DNA from: Candidula unifasciata
Taxonomy: Eukaryota > Mollusca > Gastropoda > Stylommatophora > Geomitridae
Length of the DNA stretch: 64,000 bases
Assembly (NCBI GenBank): GCA_905116865.2
Contig: CAJHNH020004890.1
Location: 2,341,476 to 2,405,475, forward strand
Direction of reading: 5' to 3'
The notes beneath the pieces are model-generated. The model saw nothing but the letters and a program-made list of their open reading frames with translations. It was not told where the DNA came from and did no database searches. Made by a program: the position numbers and the translations under genes. Shown piece after piece: positions 47,411 to 58,745 of the stretch (positions are counted from its first letter, which is position 1; each line of letters begins with the position of its first letter).

Positions 47411-47597
47411 GTTATTCCATTATCCATTTATTTAAAAGGCGTATATATTTTATTTTATTTTTAGATTTGCTGGTATAATGTAAAACAGTAGGGGCCTCAT
47501 GGATTTATAGCTTTGGGCCTCTTCAAGTCTAAATCTGGAACTATTCTGGGTGAGTTTAATGAATCAACATTCCAAAGAGATCCCGTTAGTCTTTAGT

Positions 47598-47775
47598 TAC
47601 TTGTTGAGACAAGATCTCCCTGGTGAATTTGTCAAGCCCTTTGCTTCCCACTCTGTAGGTTCAAGGTTCATTTCACGGATGCACCGTTCACTTCACAAAG
47701 AAGCTGTTACTGAGGTCATAGGGGATCGCTTCTGTAGCTACAAAGTTCCTGCTTTGTGCAATGCTCTCATTGTTT
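47598..47775 (+). mobile_element. tRNA-derived SINE type 5
   Basis: Similar to 41944-42130: cctggtgaatttgtcaagcc..ggttcaaggttcatttcacg..cctgctttgtgcaatgctctc. Confidence 0.55.
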
Positions 47776-48009
47776 TAACGTTAATTTTCCTTGTAGCAAA
47801 TGTATCATAGAAAACCTTGTTTTACATATGTATGTTACGTTTTATGGCATTTTATGTTTGGTGTCCAGAGTTGATTTTGTCAGTAACAAAATTTGTGTGT
47901 ATTTTCTTCATACTTTATCCAATTCGAACAGCAAGGTACACTAGGGTGTTACCTGGTTTAGTTATTACAAGTGCCTTAATTATAACGTTTTTCAAGGTTG
48001 AACTGGGTA

Positions 48010-48410
48010 TCTTCCTCATGTGGGTTCCTGGGCCCCATTGTGGGAGGAACAAAATAGACCCCATGACCCCCTAACAAACGAGTTGTAAAGGTCAACTAAT
48101 TAGGAGTGTTTCTTTTGAAGTCGGAGTGCATCTTTCTGAGAGGTTGTAAAGGTCAAATAATTAGGAGTGTTTCTTTCGAAGTCGGAGTACATCTCTCTGA
48201 GAGGTTGTAAAGGTCAACTAATTAGGGGTGTTTCCTTCAAAGTCGGAGTGCATCTTCCTGAGAGGTGATGGACCAGCAGTTTGCACACAAAGAAGCCAGT
48301 GAAATAAATATGATGCCAAATTCAGGTACTGGAACAAGTTTTCAGTCCAGAAGTTCACAAACATGAACTTTCTGCTGGAGTTTACAGCGAATGAATCTGA
48401 AGAAGAAAAA
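48010..48410 (+). repeat. Repeat A copy with internal triplication
   Basis: The ~60-bp segment ggttgtaaaggtcaactaat..gtcggagtgcatctttctga occurs three times (48073-48260), lengthening this copy by ~120 bp. Confidence 0.8.
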
Positions 48411-48532
48411 GAATTGGGTATCTAAACTTTGTCTTGTTGGATTGCCATCCAGGCTATGACCCTGAATCAGAGGAGTGGTCAGACCTTCAGATAGCTGCCT
48501 AGAGGAGAACAAGTCATCATTCAGTGTATATT

Positions 48533-48752
48533 GTTGCCCGTAGGGGTTCCAGGGCCCCATCGTGGGGTAAACAAGGATAGACTCACTGCCTTCCCAACAA
48601 GCATGTCGTAGGAGTCAACTAATTGGGAGCTTCCTCTGAAGTCCAAGATCTGTGAAACATTCAGGTTCTGGAGCAAGACTAAAGTCTGGAGGTGGACAAA
48701 CACCCAGAACTTTCCACCAGAGCTTACAGACGATGAAAATGAAGAAGAAGGA
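48533..48752 (+). repeat. Repeat A copy, internally deleted
   Basis: It lacks ~70 bp after tcctctgaagtcc; ends atgaagaagaagg. Confidence 0.8.
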
Positions 48753-49039
48753 GTGTATATTGTAAAAATACTGTCAGCGTTTTTTGGGTTTCTTGCTCAT
48801 GTACCATTGTGTGTTGTATAGAATTACCACTGTGATCTTATTTAAATTCATATATTTATCATTTTATTTCATATTAAAGAAAGATACAAACTATAATTAT
48901 ATCGTCAGTGGTGGTATATTTTATCTGTTGTAACGTGGCAGTCATACAATTAATTGTTGTGAACTTTTTTAGACTTTTTATAATATTTTGATAACATAGT
49001 TAAATATGGTAGTCTGCTCTTGTAAAAGTTTTAAAAAAG

Positions 49040-49300
49040 TAAAGGTCCATTTTCCACGCCTTTAGGCGTATAGGGCATATAGGGCTAGACCTATATTTTA
49101 TAGACCAACCGGTACAAGATGGGTGATGTGGTCAGCATCACGCCTGCCTCTACTTTCCGGGACTGCACCCGGTACCCACTTAAGGCTGGGAGTCAAGGTT
49201 ATTTTTGAAAAAAGTCTGGCTCCGCCAAGGAGTGAACCCACGACCTTCCGATCTGCATGCGAGCATCTAGCCACTACGCCACGGCAACTCCCAGTCTTCT
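49040..49300 (-). mobile_element. tRNA-derived SINE type 1, full length
   Basis: The - strand starts gggagttgccgtggcgtagt, with B box ggtcgtgggttcactcc, and contains the full body to the tail aaaggcgtggaaaatgg. Confidence 0.8.
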
Positions 49301-49309
49301 CTAGACTAG

Positions 49310-50690
49310 ACATTATCTAACAGTGTGGTAGGCATACAGTTAATTATGGTAGTTTTTTCCAGACTTTCTGTAACAGTGTGGTTGACAGAGTTAATTATTG
49401 TAGTTTATTCTAGACTTTCTGTAACAGTGTGGTAGGCATACAGTTAATTCATCATCATGTAGCAGGTCCTTTGCAGAACGTCGTTCTCATCACGGTCTGC
49501 CTGAAAGAAACTCGGTGTCTCGCCAGTTCTCCCGCCTCATGAACTTTCACACTCAAGGATTCACTTATATCCTGTGCCCATCTTCGTGTCGGTCGGCCCC
49601 TGCCCCTCCTTCCTGGTACCATGCCTTCTGCTATAATTTTTTCCAATCCGTTGTGGCGCTTGATATGACCAAAATATATCAGCTTTCGAGAAAGGATGCT
49701 GTTTATTAGCCAATCTTCCTTGATGTTCAGATCTTTTAAGATGTCAATATTTCTCATCTTCTTTGTCCAAGATATTCTGAGAATCTTTCTATAGCATTTC
49801 AGCTCTTTCTTAAGGACTGAGAGAAAGTCCACGACTCACATCCGTTTGTAGCCACAGGGAAGATGCATGCTCTCAATACAGTTAATTATGGTAGTTTATT
49901 CTAGACTTTCTGTAACAGTGTGGTAGACATACAGTTAATTATAGATGTTTATTCTAGACTTTCTGTAACAGTGTGGTAGGCATACAGTTTATTATGGTGT
50001 TTTATTCTAGACTTTCTGTAACCGTGTGGTAGGCATACAGTTAATTATGGTTGTTTCTTCTAGACTTTCTGTAACAGTGTGGTAGACATACAGTTAATTA
50101 TGGTTGTTTATTCTAGACTTTCTGTAACAGTGTGGTAGACATACAGTTAATTATGGTTGTTTATTCTAGACTTTCTGTAACAGTGTGGTAGGCATACAGT
50201 TAATTATGGTTGTTTATTCTAGACTTTCTGTAACAGTGTGGTAGGCATACAGTTAATTATGGTAATTTATTCTAGACTTTCTGTAACAGTGTGGTAGACA
50301 TACAGTTAATTATAGTAGTTTATTCTAGACTTTCTGTAACAGTGTGGTAGGCATACAGTTTATTATGGTTGTTTATTCTAGACTTTCTGTAACAGTGTGG
50401 TAGGCATACAGTTAATTATGGTTGTTTATTCTAGACTTTCTGTAACAGTGTGGTAGACATACAGTTAATTATGGTGTTTTATTGTAGACTTTCTGTAACA
50501 GCGTGGTAGGCATACAGGATGCTGTCTATTTTATTATGGTAATTTATTCTAGACTTTCTGTAACAGTGTGGTAGGCATACAGTTTATTATGGTAATTTAT
50601 TCTAGACTTTCTGTAACAGTGTGGTAGGCATACAGTTTATTATGGTGGTTTATTCTAGACTTTCTGTAACAGTGTGTTAGACATACAAAG
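49310..50690. repeat. 53-bp minisatellite, ~18 copies
   Basis: The unit tctagactttctgtaacagt.. repeats every 53 bases (e.g. 50112, 50165) with few differences. It is interrupted at 49455-49880 by a LINE and resumes briefly at 50991 after a SINE. Confidence 0.93.
49452..49880 (-). mobile_element. 5'-truncated LINE inserted in the 53-bp array
   Basis: The - strand 125-codon frame holds GHIKRHNGLEKIIAEGMVPG, RRGRGRPTRRWAQDI and HRVSFRQTVMRTTFCKGPAT, then a (gat)n tail. tacagttaatt occurs at both edges, an 11-bp target-site duplication. Confidence 0.9.
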
Positions 50691-50998
50691 ATTAAGGTGA
50701 ACGGTAAAGTCGGGAGATGTAAACCAGCGTCATTGCACACGGTTATAAACCATAAGTGCTCTGGCACCAGTACGGACAGCTGATAAGAATTGTCCGCCAG
50801 TTTCGCCGTCCGCACGTAACTCTGTGGCTACAGCGACGTTCCTCCATTTACCCCAGAGTGTCAACCATTTTATAGAGGCTGAGTGAACCCCAGGAGACGC
50901 CAGGTTTCGAACACCGGCCGTGGGCTGCAGCGAGTGGCAGCTGGATTTGAAATCGAGCCTCTTATCGACTGCGCTAACGCGGCCCCATGAGACATACA
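50690..50998 (-). mobile_element. tRNA-derived SINE (type 6) with target duplication
   Basis: The - strand starts ggggccgcgttagcgcagtc, and a tRNA-like B box follows. agacataca, part of the minisatellite unit, flanks both ends, so it jumped into the array. Confidence 0.8.
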
Positions 50999-51439
50999 GT
51001 TAATTATGGAACAACTTGGCAGGAGTTGGTTGAGGTGCTCCACATGGAGGGGGGGGGTGGAGGGGGTAGAAGACAGACAGACAGACGGATTAATAGACAG
51101 ATGAGGAGTGTATTTAGACATCATTTGAACATACGCTCAACTCGTATAATTCCTACCATTATCCCTTAATAAAATATACATAAATTATATTGCGTTGATT
51201 TATTACATATGCAAATGTGTTCGCGCCGTTTCAGCAACCATGAAAGCGGGTTTGATTGACAGGGAAGTCAGCTTGCCACTAGTCCGCACTCACGTCTGAT
51301 ACTCTGAATAGCGACATCTGCTTCTGGGCTGTAATGGTAGTTTCACGTTTCAACACCTTCTATGCATACGAGGGCTGTGGCGCGTAATTTCAGTGACTGG
51401 TGGTTGGGTATGTGACATTTATTGCAAGGATAACTGCAG

Positions 51440-51640
51440 AAGGGAGTCGCCGTGGCGGAGGGGCTATACGCTCGCCTGCAGAAGGTCGTGGGATCGCTCC
51501 CTGAGTGGGTCCAATCCAGGGAAGTAAAGGCGGGCGGCGTGATGCTGACATCCCCTATCTTGTGCCGATTGGTCTATCAAATATAGGTTTAGCCCTATAT
51601 GCCTCTAAAGGCGTGAAAAAGGGTCTTTACGTTTTGGTTG
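51440..51640 (+). mobile_element. tRNA-derived SINE type 1
   Basis: gggagtcgccgtggcggagg.., B box-like ggtcgtgggatcgctcc, body to ggcgtgaaaaagggtcttta. Confidence 0.75.
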
Positions 51641-51885
51641 CTCGTCCACTACTGAACTGCAGTCCTGCTCCAGAACCCGAGTGTTGCGTGTGCATCAGTT
51701 TTACAGATCTCATTCTCTTGAATACAGACTGTTGGTTCCTTGCCTCTCCAGCAGATGCACTCCGACTTCAAAGGAAGCTCCCCAATTAGTCGACTCTTAC
51801 GACATGCTTTTGGGGAGGTAGTGGGTCTATTCTTGTTTTCCCCAAAATGGGGCCCCGGAACCCACACGGGGGACAAATTCTATTG
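51640..51885 (-). repeat. Repeat A copy, joined to SINE
   Basis: A reverse copy lacking the (ttc)n end; it abuts the SINE tail directly. Confidence 0.8.
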
Positions 51886-52690
51886 TTCCGGTCGACATTC
51901 AGTGTCGATTCGACGGGACGGTCTGGACCTACCTAACAAACAAACAAAAAAAATGAAGCTGTCCTAGCAAAAACAGGGCTTCTGGTCATATTAGTTGGCA
52001 TTGAACACTGGCCATACGTTGGGAAGCCGGTGTAACAACAACACCACTACATTTTTTTTTTCGTTTCTAAAATGTAACTCTTCTGAACTGTGACTAAGAA
52101 GTTTAACTGAAAAAAGGGGGGGGGGTGTAGGTTAGACAACGTACACACAAAAGAAAAATCGGACGTTTCGGTCGGAGTCTTTCTCGAGACAAACCACAAC
52201 AGCAACAAGTGGCAGAGTACCCTAGCCACAAGTTCCCACGCAGCAAAAAATTGGGGAAAAGGAAGGGGGGGGGGTGAAAAGCTATGAAATATACGAAGAG
52301 AAAAAGACGTAGAAGGAATAAATAAAAGGAAGGAGCGAAAATATTAATAATATTTATTTTTAAAAACAGGATTAATATGTGTAATAATCATTGCACTTCG
52401 GTATTACAGCCTGAAAGATTAACACCTGTTATTCAAAGAGAACTCATATTTTGTCAATATCTGCCATGTGTCTTGGGCCGTCGCAGTTTTAAAATGAAAG
52501 GTAGCCGAGCTAGGGTGCGCTCAGCTACTTAGTTTGTTGCGATGTCTTATGACGCCTTCAGTCCATGTACTTATAGGTCTTTCTCTCTCTCTCTTGATGT
52601 TTCCATTTTCATGTTATACGTGTCGTTGCTGGCATTGTTGTATTCTTTTTGTTCACTGGTTGGCCGCACTATTTCAGTTGTTTCCCGTTA
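51886..52690. other. Intergenic, nothing recognised
   Basis: Several short G or A runs (52117, 52267). No frame of interest. Confidence 0.5.
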
Positions 52691-53000
52691 GTTAATGATG
52701 GATATTGTTCTAAAATAACTAGCAATGATTGCCTGGAAATGGCTAATGAAAGTAGAACAATGAGAAGGAGACAAACAAAGTTTGGTCATGTGATGAGAAA
52801 ATGAACTCTGGAAAATGTCGTGACGACTGGAAAGATCACTGGTAGAAGAGGCAGAGGCAGACCAGAAGAAAAGATGGTGGATGGCTTAAGACAGTGGCAT
52901 AGAAGAATATCATCAGAAAAACTGGTCCAGAACACCAAAGACCGCGATATATGGAGATACGTGAACGCCTACGCCAGCTGGCAAGGCACTTGATGGTGAT
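52690..53000 (+). mobile_element. LINE C-terminal fragment with one stop
   Basis: RRRQTKFGHVMRK, a stop, then TTGKITGRRGRGRPEEKMVD and RDIWRYVNAYASWQGT, then the (tga)n tail; the same family as 47040. Confidence 0.85.
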
Positions 53001-53159
53001 GGGTATTGTTCTAATAGTTTTTTTTTAGTCATTTAATTTCTCCTGCGATCTCTTGTGGTTTCGTTGACAGCCCTTTTCAGTAATCGCGTTTCATTGGTGG
53101 TTAGACTTATTTCCTCTTCTTATACTTATACTGATAACCTGAGGTCAGAATGAATATCT

Positions 53160-53540
53160 TCTTCTTCAGCATTCCGAGCCCTTGAGGTTCATTGCTGCAG
53201 ATATCACCCGCCTCCATTAATCCATCTGGTTGGCCTTTTTCAGCGTTCCGAGCCCTTGAGATTCATTGCTGCAGATATCACCCGCCTCCATTCATCTCTC
53301 TAGTTGACCTTTTTCAGCGTTCCGAGCCCTTGAGGTTCATTGCTGCAGATATCACCCGCCTTCACTCATCTCTTTGGTTGGCCTTCTTCAGCATTCCGAG
53401 CCCTTAAGGTTCATTGCTGCAGATATCACCCGCCTTCACTCATCTCTTTGGTTGGCCTTCTTCAGCATTCCGAGCCCTTAAGGTTCATTGCTGCAGATAT
53501 CACCCGCCTCCATTCATCTCTCTGGTTGGCCTTCTCTTTC
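53160..53540. repeat. 74-bp tandem array of a LINE 3' end, 5 copies
   Basis: The unit gttcattgctgcagatatca.. has 74-bp spacing (53187, 53261...). It is the reversed EWRRMISAAMNLKGSE end of the adjoining LINE. Confidence 0.85.
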
Positions 53541-53940
53541 TAGTTGGTGACACCAAGTGTTTGCAGGTCTGTCTGGACATTATCTCTCCATATTCTTCTT
53601 GGTCTGCCTCTAGTCTACCACCATTCATCTCCCTCGTGTATACAGTTTTTACTTCTCTGTCATCTGAAATTCTTACAATATGTCCCAACCATTTCAGTCT
53701 ATTAGCTCTCATGATGCCAGTTATCAGTGGTGATTTAAACAGATTATGAAGTGCGTTGTTGCTTATCACTCTCCATTCACCGCTGTTTGCATCTCTGATG
53801 GGTCCAAAGATTCGCCGTAAGACTCTGTTTGGAATAAATATTGCATTTATAATGTGTCTTCTAATCTCGGTTGGAACAGCCAGGTGTTGCAATATTAGGG
53901 TTTGTTGTTGGATTTTGTTTCTGTCTTTCTGTCAAGTGTG
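53541..53940 (-). mobile_element. LINE C-terminal fragment
   Basis: The - strand 130-codon frame has RVLRRIFGPIRDANSGEWRV, NRLKWLGHIVRISDDREVKT; standard LINE thumb and C-terminal blocks. Confidence 0.92.
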
Positions 53941-53947
53941 TCTAGTC

Positions 53948-54392
53948 CAGCGTTTCTCATACTTTTGTCGCCACGGCACCCAATGTCGGGCAAAAGAATT
54001 TTCACGGCATACTACTCTTAAAGCGGTTTGAATACATATGTAGAAACAAATGCAAATTTCGATGAATGAAACAGTTTGGGTTGATTTTTAATTAGTTCCT
54101 TTATGTTTATGGGAGGTTTAGTTAATTGTACCCTCAAATCACTTTAAGGTTGCGCCTGTATCATTTTGGAAGCGTACGTTGAGAATGCACAACAGCTTTG
54201 CCAATAGCATTGCTTTCTGAATACACCTGTATCCATAACTCTTCTTAGCTTCCTTCACGGTATTTCTGTTTTAAACTGCTGTCTTCGCTAATCTCAAGCA
54301 GATTTAGAAAAATTCTTGATTATTGCCGCAGCAGCCCTGGCATACGCTCTCGGTACCCCTGTGTGCCGCGTCACCCAGTTTGAGAACCGCTG
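53948..54392. mobile_element. hAT-type MITE with target duplication
   Basis: The ends CAGCGTTTCTCATACTTTTG and (reversed) CAGCGGTTCTCAAACTGGG. Flanks gtctagtc (53940-53947) and gtttagtc (54393-54400) match 7 of 8. Confidence 0.75.
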
Positions 54393-54577
54393 GTTTAGTC
54401 TATCATTATAATGGCGAGATCCCATTAGGTCCAAGTCATAGAAACCACATTCAACTAAAAAATATAACCGGGGTATATTGGGGCATACGACTGTTAGAGG
54501 TAACTTGCAGTCCAGTGTGCCTAGGCTCCAAACCATAAAATAGTCGGTTGATACTATGTGAGTGTGCTAACATAGAT

Positions 54578-55345
54578 CTATATATAAGTGAACATTGGGC
54601 TGCCGACTAAGACATTGTAAGCAGGTCTTAATTGAAAAAGTTCTTGTCGTTGATAGTTATGTGTATCACAACCAGCTTCTCCATTTTGAAATGATGCATT
54701 TTGTGCACTAACATCTTCAGAAAGCTGTCTGCACCGATTTGATGAAACCGGAGACATTTCATGTTTGGCATCTGCGTTCATTTGACCCGATGTTGAGAAT
54801 GTTGAATTGTTTTCATAAATGTCCCTCGTCTTGTAGCTTTGACTGCTATTGTTGTTTGGTGAAAGGGTTGTACGTGACGAACACTTATTTACACTGCACT
54901 CTTTAAAATCGTAATCGAACACGTTTGAATCGTCAGTACCTTCGCTGTTGCCAGATGAATGCATTTGTTCTTTAACACCAGAGCGTGGCGAATATTTGCT
55001 CACTGGGGCATCAATGGCAAGAAACTTTTGATCATGTCCGTCCGTTGAATTTATCCTTTCTGTAGCAGTGCCATGCGACGAATTATTTATAATACTGAGT
55101 ATTTGAACATCATTATCAAACACCTTTTCAGAAGAGACATGCTCTGATTGACTCCGTGAATGATTCACAAGCGTTCTTAAGTATACTATTTCAAAGTCAG
55201 TAGTCGGTTGTGTGGGGCTGGACACAGAAAAGTGTTTATGTCGTTTTCTGCCACAGATACTCCAGGCGAAGAAACCGATAATGATGATGGAAATAGCCCC
55301 ACCTGCCGCGATGATACCAAAAACAAAGTTATTGATGTCGCCCAT
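54578..55345 (-). CDS. Unrecognised single-pass membrane protein
   Basis: 255 codons run from an ATG (MGDINN) at 55345 to a stop at 54578. Residues ~6-32 form a hydrophobic helix (VFGIIAAGGAISIIIIGFFA) followed by CGRKRHKH. By the positive-inside rule, a very short N-terminus faces out and ~220 residues face the cytoplasm. The tail is rich in Ser, Asn and acidic residues, has no domain I recognise, and ends PAYNVLVGSPMFTYI. An in-frame ATG 22 codons upstream (55411) is less likely because it runs through a Lys tract made by a poly-A run. Alternatively this is the last exon of a receptor whose ectodomain lies upstream, but no good acceptor precedes it. The long open frame without repeats argues that it is real. 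Confidence 0.65.
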   Translation of the reverse strand: MGDINNFVFGIIAAGGAISIIIIGFFAWSICGRKRHKHFSVSSPTQPTTDFEIVYLRTLVNHSRSQSEHVSSEKVFDNDVQILSIINNSSHGTATERINSTDGHDQKFLAIDAPVSKYSPRSGVKEQMHSSGNSEGTDDSNVFDYDFKECSVNKCSSRTTLSPNNNSSQSYKTRDIYENNSTFSTSGQMNADAKHEMSPVSSNRCRQLSEDVSAQNASFQNGEAGCDTHNYQRQELFQLRPAYNVLVGSPMFTYI

Positions 55346-55771
55346 TTGTTCACGTCTGTTGTTCTGTATTCGTTTTTGTACTTTTTTTTTTTTTTTTTTT
55401 GCAAGTTCCAAATTGAAAGATAGTAACTACAAAAACTCAAATTAGTGATGACGATCAAAGGCTATATTTGTAGCGAACATTATTACTACTGCTACACATT
55501 ATTTAATTACTCTGTGGTTTAATGGCTGCGATTGCTTTTTCTCAAGCCCAACATACGGACTTCGAAGTCAGCTGCAGTTTTGGGGAATAAACAATTTGTT
55601 TATTATGTTGATTGCGAAAACGTTATGAGCGTCGTAGTGTATAGTAAACTACTGAAACTAACACTGTCTAATAAAAAAAAACACAGCATCCAAAATAATA
55701 ATAATAAAAATAATAAAATCCAGTAAATGATTGATTAGCGAAGTCACGAAAAGGATATACAAATTACCTAC

Positions 55772-56150
55772 TTAATTTGAGATTGTGCATGTTTCAACAC
55801 AATAGTTCAGTATATTTTCTAAATAATAGCTTAGTGTACTAATGTGAGGGATCTGGTGTATTTCCCCGTTCCGAATTTTGTGTTTATTTGGCACGAATCT
55901 ATCAAACGTAAGTGACTCATAATGATCTTTCTTTCCAGTCAGAAAGTCAGTGAATGTTTCATACTGCGACCATGTTGTGTGAGCTATGCCTCCAGCCCGG
56001 TGACGAATTAACACATCGATGGGTATTGAACAGCAATCACATGATGACAAGAAAACACTTTGATCAAGAACTGGATATTTTACACAGATCAGAGTCGCTT
56101 TATAAGTGTCAACCCGGGTGTTGCTATCCACAAGAGGCACACGATCGATC
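55772..56150 (-). CDS. Possible exon of unknown gene
   Basis: An open frame of ~122 codons on the - strand is preceded by a pyrimidine-rich stretch ending in AG near 56150. It reads GIDRVPLVDSNTRV..., includes SSCDCCSIPIDVLIRHR, and stops at 55772. It lies ~360 bp upstream of the membrane-protein gene on the same strand, so it could be an exon of that gene, but no good in-frame donor was found. No family is recognised; a chance frame remains possible. Confidence 0.25.
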
Positions 56151-56159
56151 CCTCTTTCA

Positions 56160-56740
56160 AAAACAAAAAATAATAATTAAGGATTCAAATTAAGGGTCCA
56201 CTTCACTATTCCGGATTTTCCTCTTAGGATTCAATCTCTCTCTTCTCCCAGAAAAGCTACCCCCTTGCCAAAAGCATCAAACAAATTACGAACTCTCTTG
56301 TTATAGTGGCGATCTTCAGTGTTTTCCGGTAAATTTGCACTTCTATTCCATAATCGAACTTACGACGTTCAGAGTGAAGGGCAAACGGCTTAACCACTGA
56401 CTAGTGGCTCACAACGTTAAAACAACAATAATTTTTTTTTTCAATTATTGTCTTCTGAAATCTTTGCAGTACCCCACTTCCGCTGTCGCCACAGATTTCT
56501 TTGTGTCCGCCGTTTCAGAGTTTATTTTCAGTTCTGAAAACAAAAAAGTTTTAACGCAATATGAAAATTTTCAAAAAAAATAATTTTCCGTTATGAATTT
56601 AAATAATAAAAACATAAACACCAGACTGCACAATTTATTCCAGGCATACTTGGCTGTACAGCAAGTAACTCGTCAGATAGATGAATGAGGGAAGTTAAAC
56701 CCATCTTGGGCTTCATACTGAGCAACCGAAGGTTTGAAGA
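56160..56740. other. Intergenic, nothing recognised
   Basis: AT-rich with A/T runs at 56425 and 56573. Confidence 0.5.
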
Positions 56741-57025
56741 ACCATTCTCATCGTGTAGCAGGTCCTTTGCAGAACGTCGCTCTCATCACGGTCTGCCTGA
56801 AAGAAACTCAGTCTCTCGTCAGCTCCCCATCCTGGTGTACTTTCATATTCAAGGAGTCACTTATATCCTGTGCCTATTTTCGCGTTGGTCGGCCCCTACC
56901 CCTCCTTCCTGGTACCATGCCTTCTGTTATTATTATTTCCCCCCCCCCCCCCCCCAAATCCGCCATGGTGCTTGATATGACCAAAATAGTTTCCCAGAAC
57001 AGGATGCTGTCTATGAGCCAATTAT
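56740..57025 (-). mobile_element. LINE 3' end with poly-C
   Basis: Near-identical to the 49455-49690 LINE end (gcaggtcctttgcagaacgt), with a C run at 56940-56955. Confidence 0.8.
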
Positions 57026-57299
57026 TCGATGAAAATTCCCCGGGTACAAATCACAGAAACCCCGTTCTACTGTATGGCACAGTTAAACTAGGAACCCAAC
57101 AGTTGCCAGGTAACCTGAAGTCTGATGGGGCTGAGGTTTAATAATGATTATTAGATAAGAATTTGCCTTACTAGATAATTTATGTCAACATATAACGAAG
57201 CATAAAACGTTTAAAGTATCCATGTTCTGTGCTTCATTATTCATTTTCATTAACCTCCATCCCCACCCCCGCTGCAACTTGAAAGTTTGACTTGAGACC

Positions 57300-57655
57300 A
57301 CCACCACCATCACTACTACTACGACAACTACTTCTACTACGACTACTGCTGCTGCTTCAACTACTTCTTCTTCTTCTTCGCCTTCACCAGCTGTAAACTC
57401 CAGCGGAAAGTTTTGGTTGTTCGCCCACTTCTGAACTGCAGACCTGTTCCAGAACATGAGTGTTGCGTGTACATCCGTTTTACAGACCTGACTCATTGGC
57501 ATGCAGACTGCTGGTTCCTTGCCTCTCAGGCAGATGCACTCCGACTTCGAAGGAAGCTCCTAATTAGTCGACTTTTACGACATGCTTTTTGGCAGGCAGT
57601 GGGTCTATTCTTGTTGTCCCTATAATAGGGCCCCGGAACCCACACGGGTAGCTAC
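57300..57655 (-). repeat. Repeat A copy with expanded trinucleotide end
   Basis: (cac/act/ctt)n from 57298 and then a full reverse copy to gggccccggaacccacacgg. Confidence 0.8.
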
Positions 57656-58050
57656 AACTACTACTGCTGCTGCTGCTACTTGCTACTACTACTTACTACT
57701 ACTAAAACTACTACTACTACTACTTCTTCTTCTTCTTTTTTTTCTCCTACTTCTTTTTCTTCTTCTTCGTTTTCTTCTTCTTCTTCTTCTTAGCGTTCAC
57801 CGTATGTATACTCCGGTGGAGAGCTTTAGTTGTTCGCCCTCTTCTGGACTTTGATCCTGTTCCAGAATTTGCGTTAAGTGTGCACATCTGTTTCACAGGT
57901 TTGGCTTTTTTGTATGCTGTCTGTTAGCTCCGACTTCGAAAAAAAAGCCGACCCTTATTAGTCGCCTTGTACGACATGCTTGTTAGGGGACAGTGAGCCC
58001 CCCCCCCCCCCTCCGCACAACAAATGGGGCCCCAGTACCTACACTTGGAG
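57655..58050 (-). repeat. Trinucleotide tract and repeat A copy
   Basis: (act)n and (ttc)n 57655-57792, then a reverse copy with a C run replacing part of its end (57999-58010). Confidence 0.8.
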
Positions 58051-58369
58051 ACCAGATTTAGGTATTTCATGCTGAATGGTATGTGTGTGTGTGTGTGTTG
58101 TCCATCAAGATGATGATGACCACTCTTTTTCATCAAGTATGAGTACGAAGATGATTGATGAGGCCGATGCGGGCCCGAAAATTTCTTGGGCAGTGAGGAC
58201 AGGGAATGAGTGTTGTGCCAGGGAGGAATGGTATACCAGAATGGTGAATCCCCGATAACCGCCCCCCCTCCCCCCCCCCTTTCCTTTTGGAATTGTAATA
58301 GACCGGAATGGAAATATTAAGACAGGGCTAGCTTCTCAAAAAGCAGCTGCTATGAGACTTCCATGCCAT

Positions 58370-58745
58370 AAACCGAGGAGCTCTCAGCAAAACAGAAATA
58401 GACCAGAAGACGAAAATGGCTACTTACTGCTCTGCCTATGAGCCAGTCCTGACCTACGAGTGCCAGTCATGGGCAATGACAACAGCTCACAGACGCCAAC
58501 TTCAGACCTCAGAAATGAGATATATGAGAAAGGTGTTCCGAGTGACAAGAAGAGACAAAGTACGCAGTTAGACACAGATAGTGTGGGAGAATATTTTCCC
58601 ACAAACATGACGTCACGCATACCTTTTTGAATGTCAGAAGACTGACAGAGGACTAGAATGGAACAAAGCCAAAAATAAAACTGCTTTATAGACGATCTCT
58701 CTGGTAAACATCTAAACCTCAAGGTAGAAGAGGATAAGTAAGTAA
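58370..58745 (+). mobile_element. LINE C-terminus, decayed
   Basis: CQSWAMTTAHRRQLQTSEMR and RKVFRVTRRDKV, then GLEWNKAKNK; the reverse-transcriptase thumb region. Confidence 0.8.

Noticed and set aside
49310..50690. Regular array that might suggest CRISPR
   Set aside because: The 53-bp units are contiguous with no unique spacers, and the context is eukaryotic.
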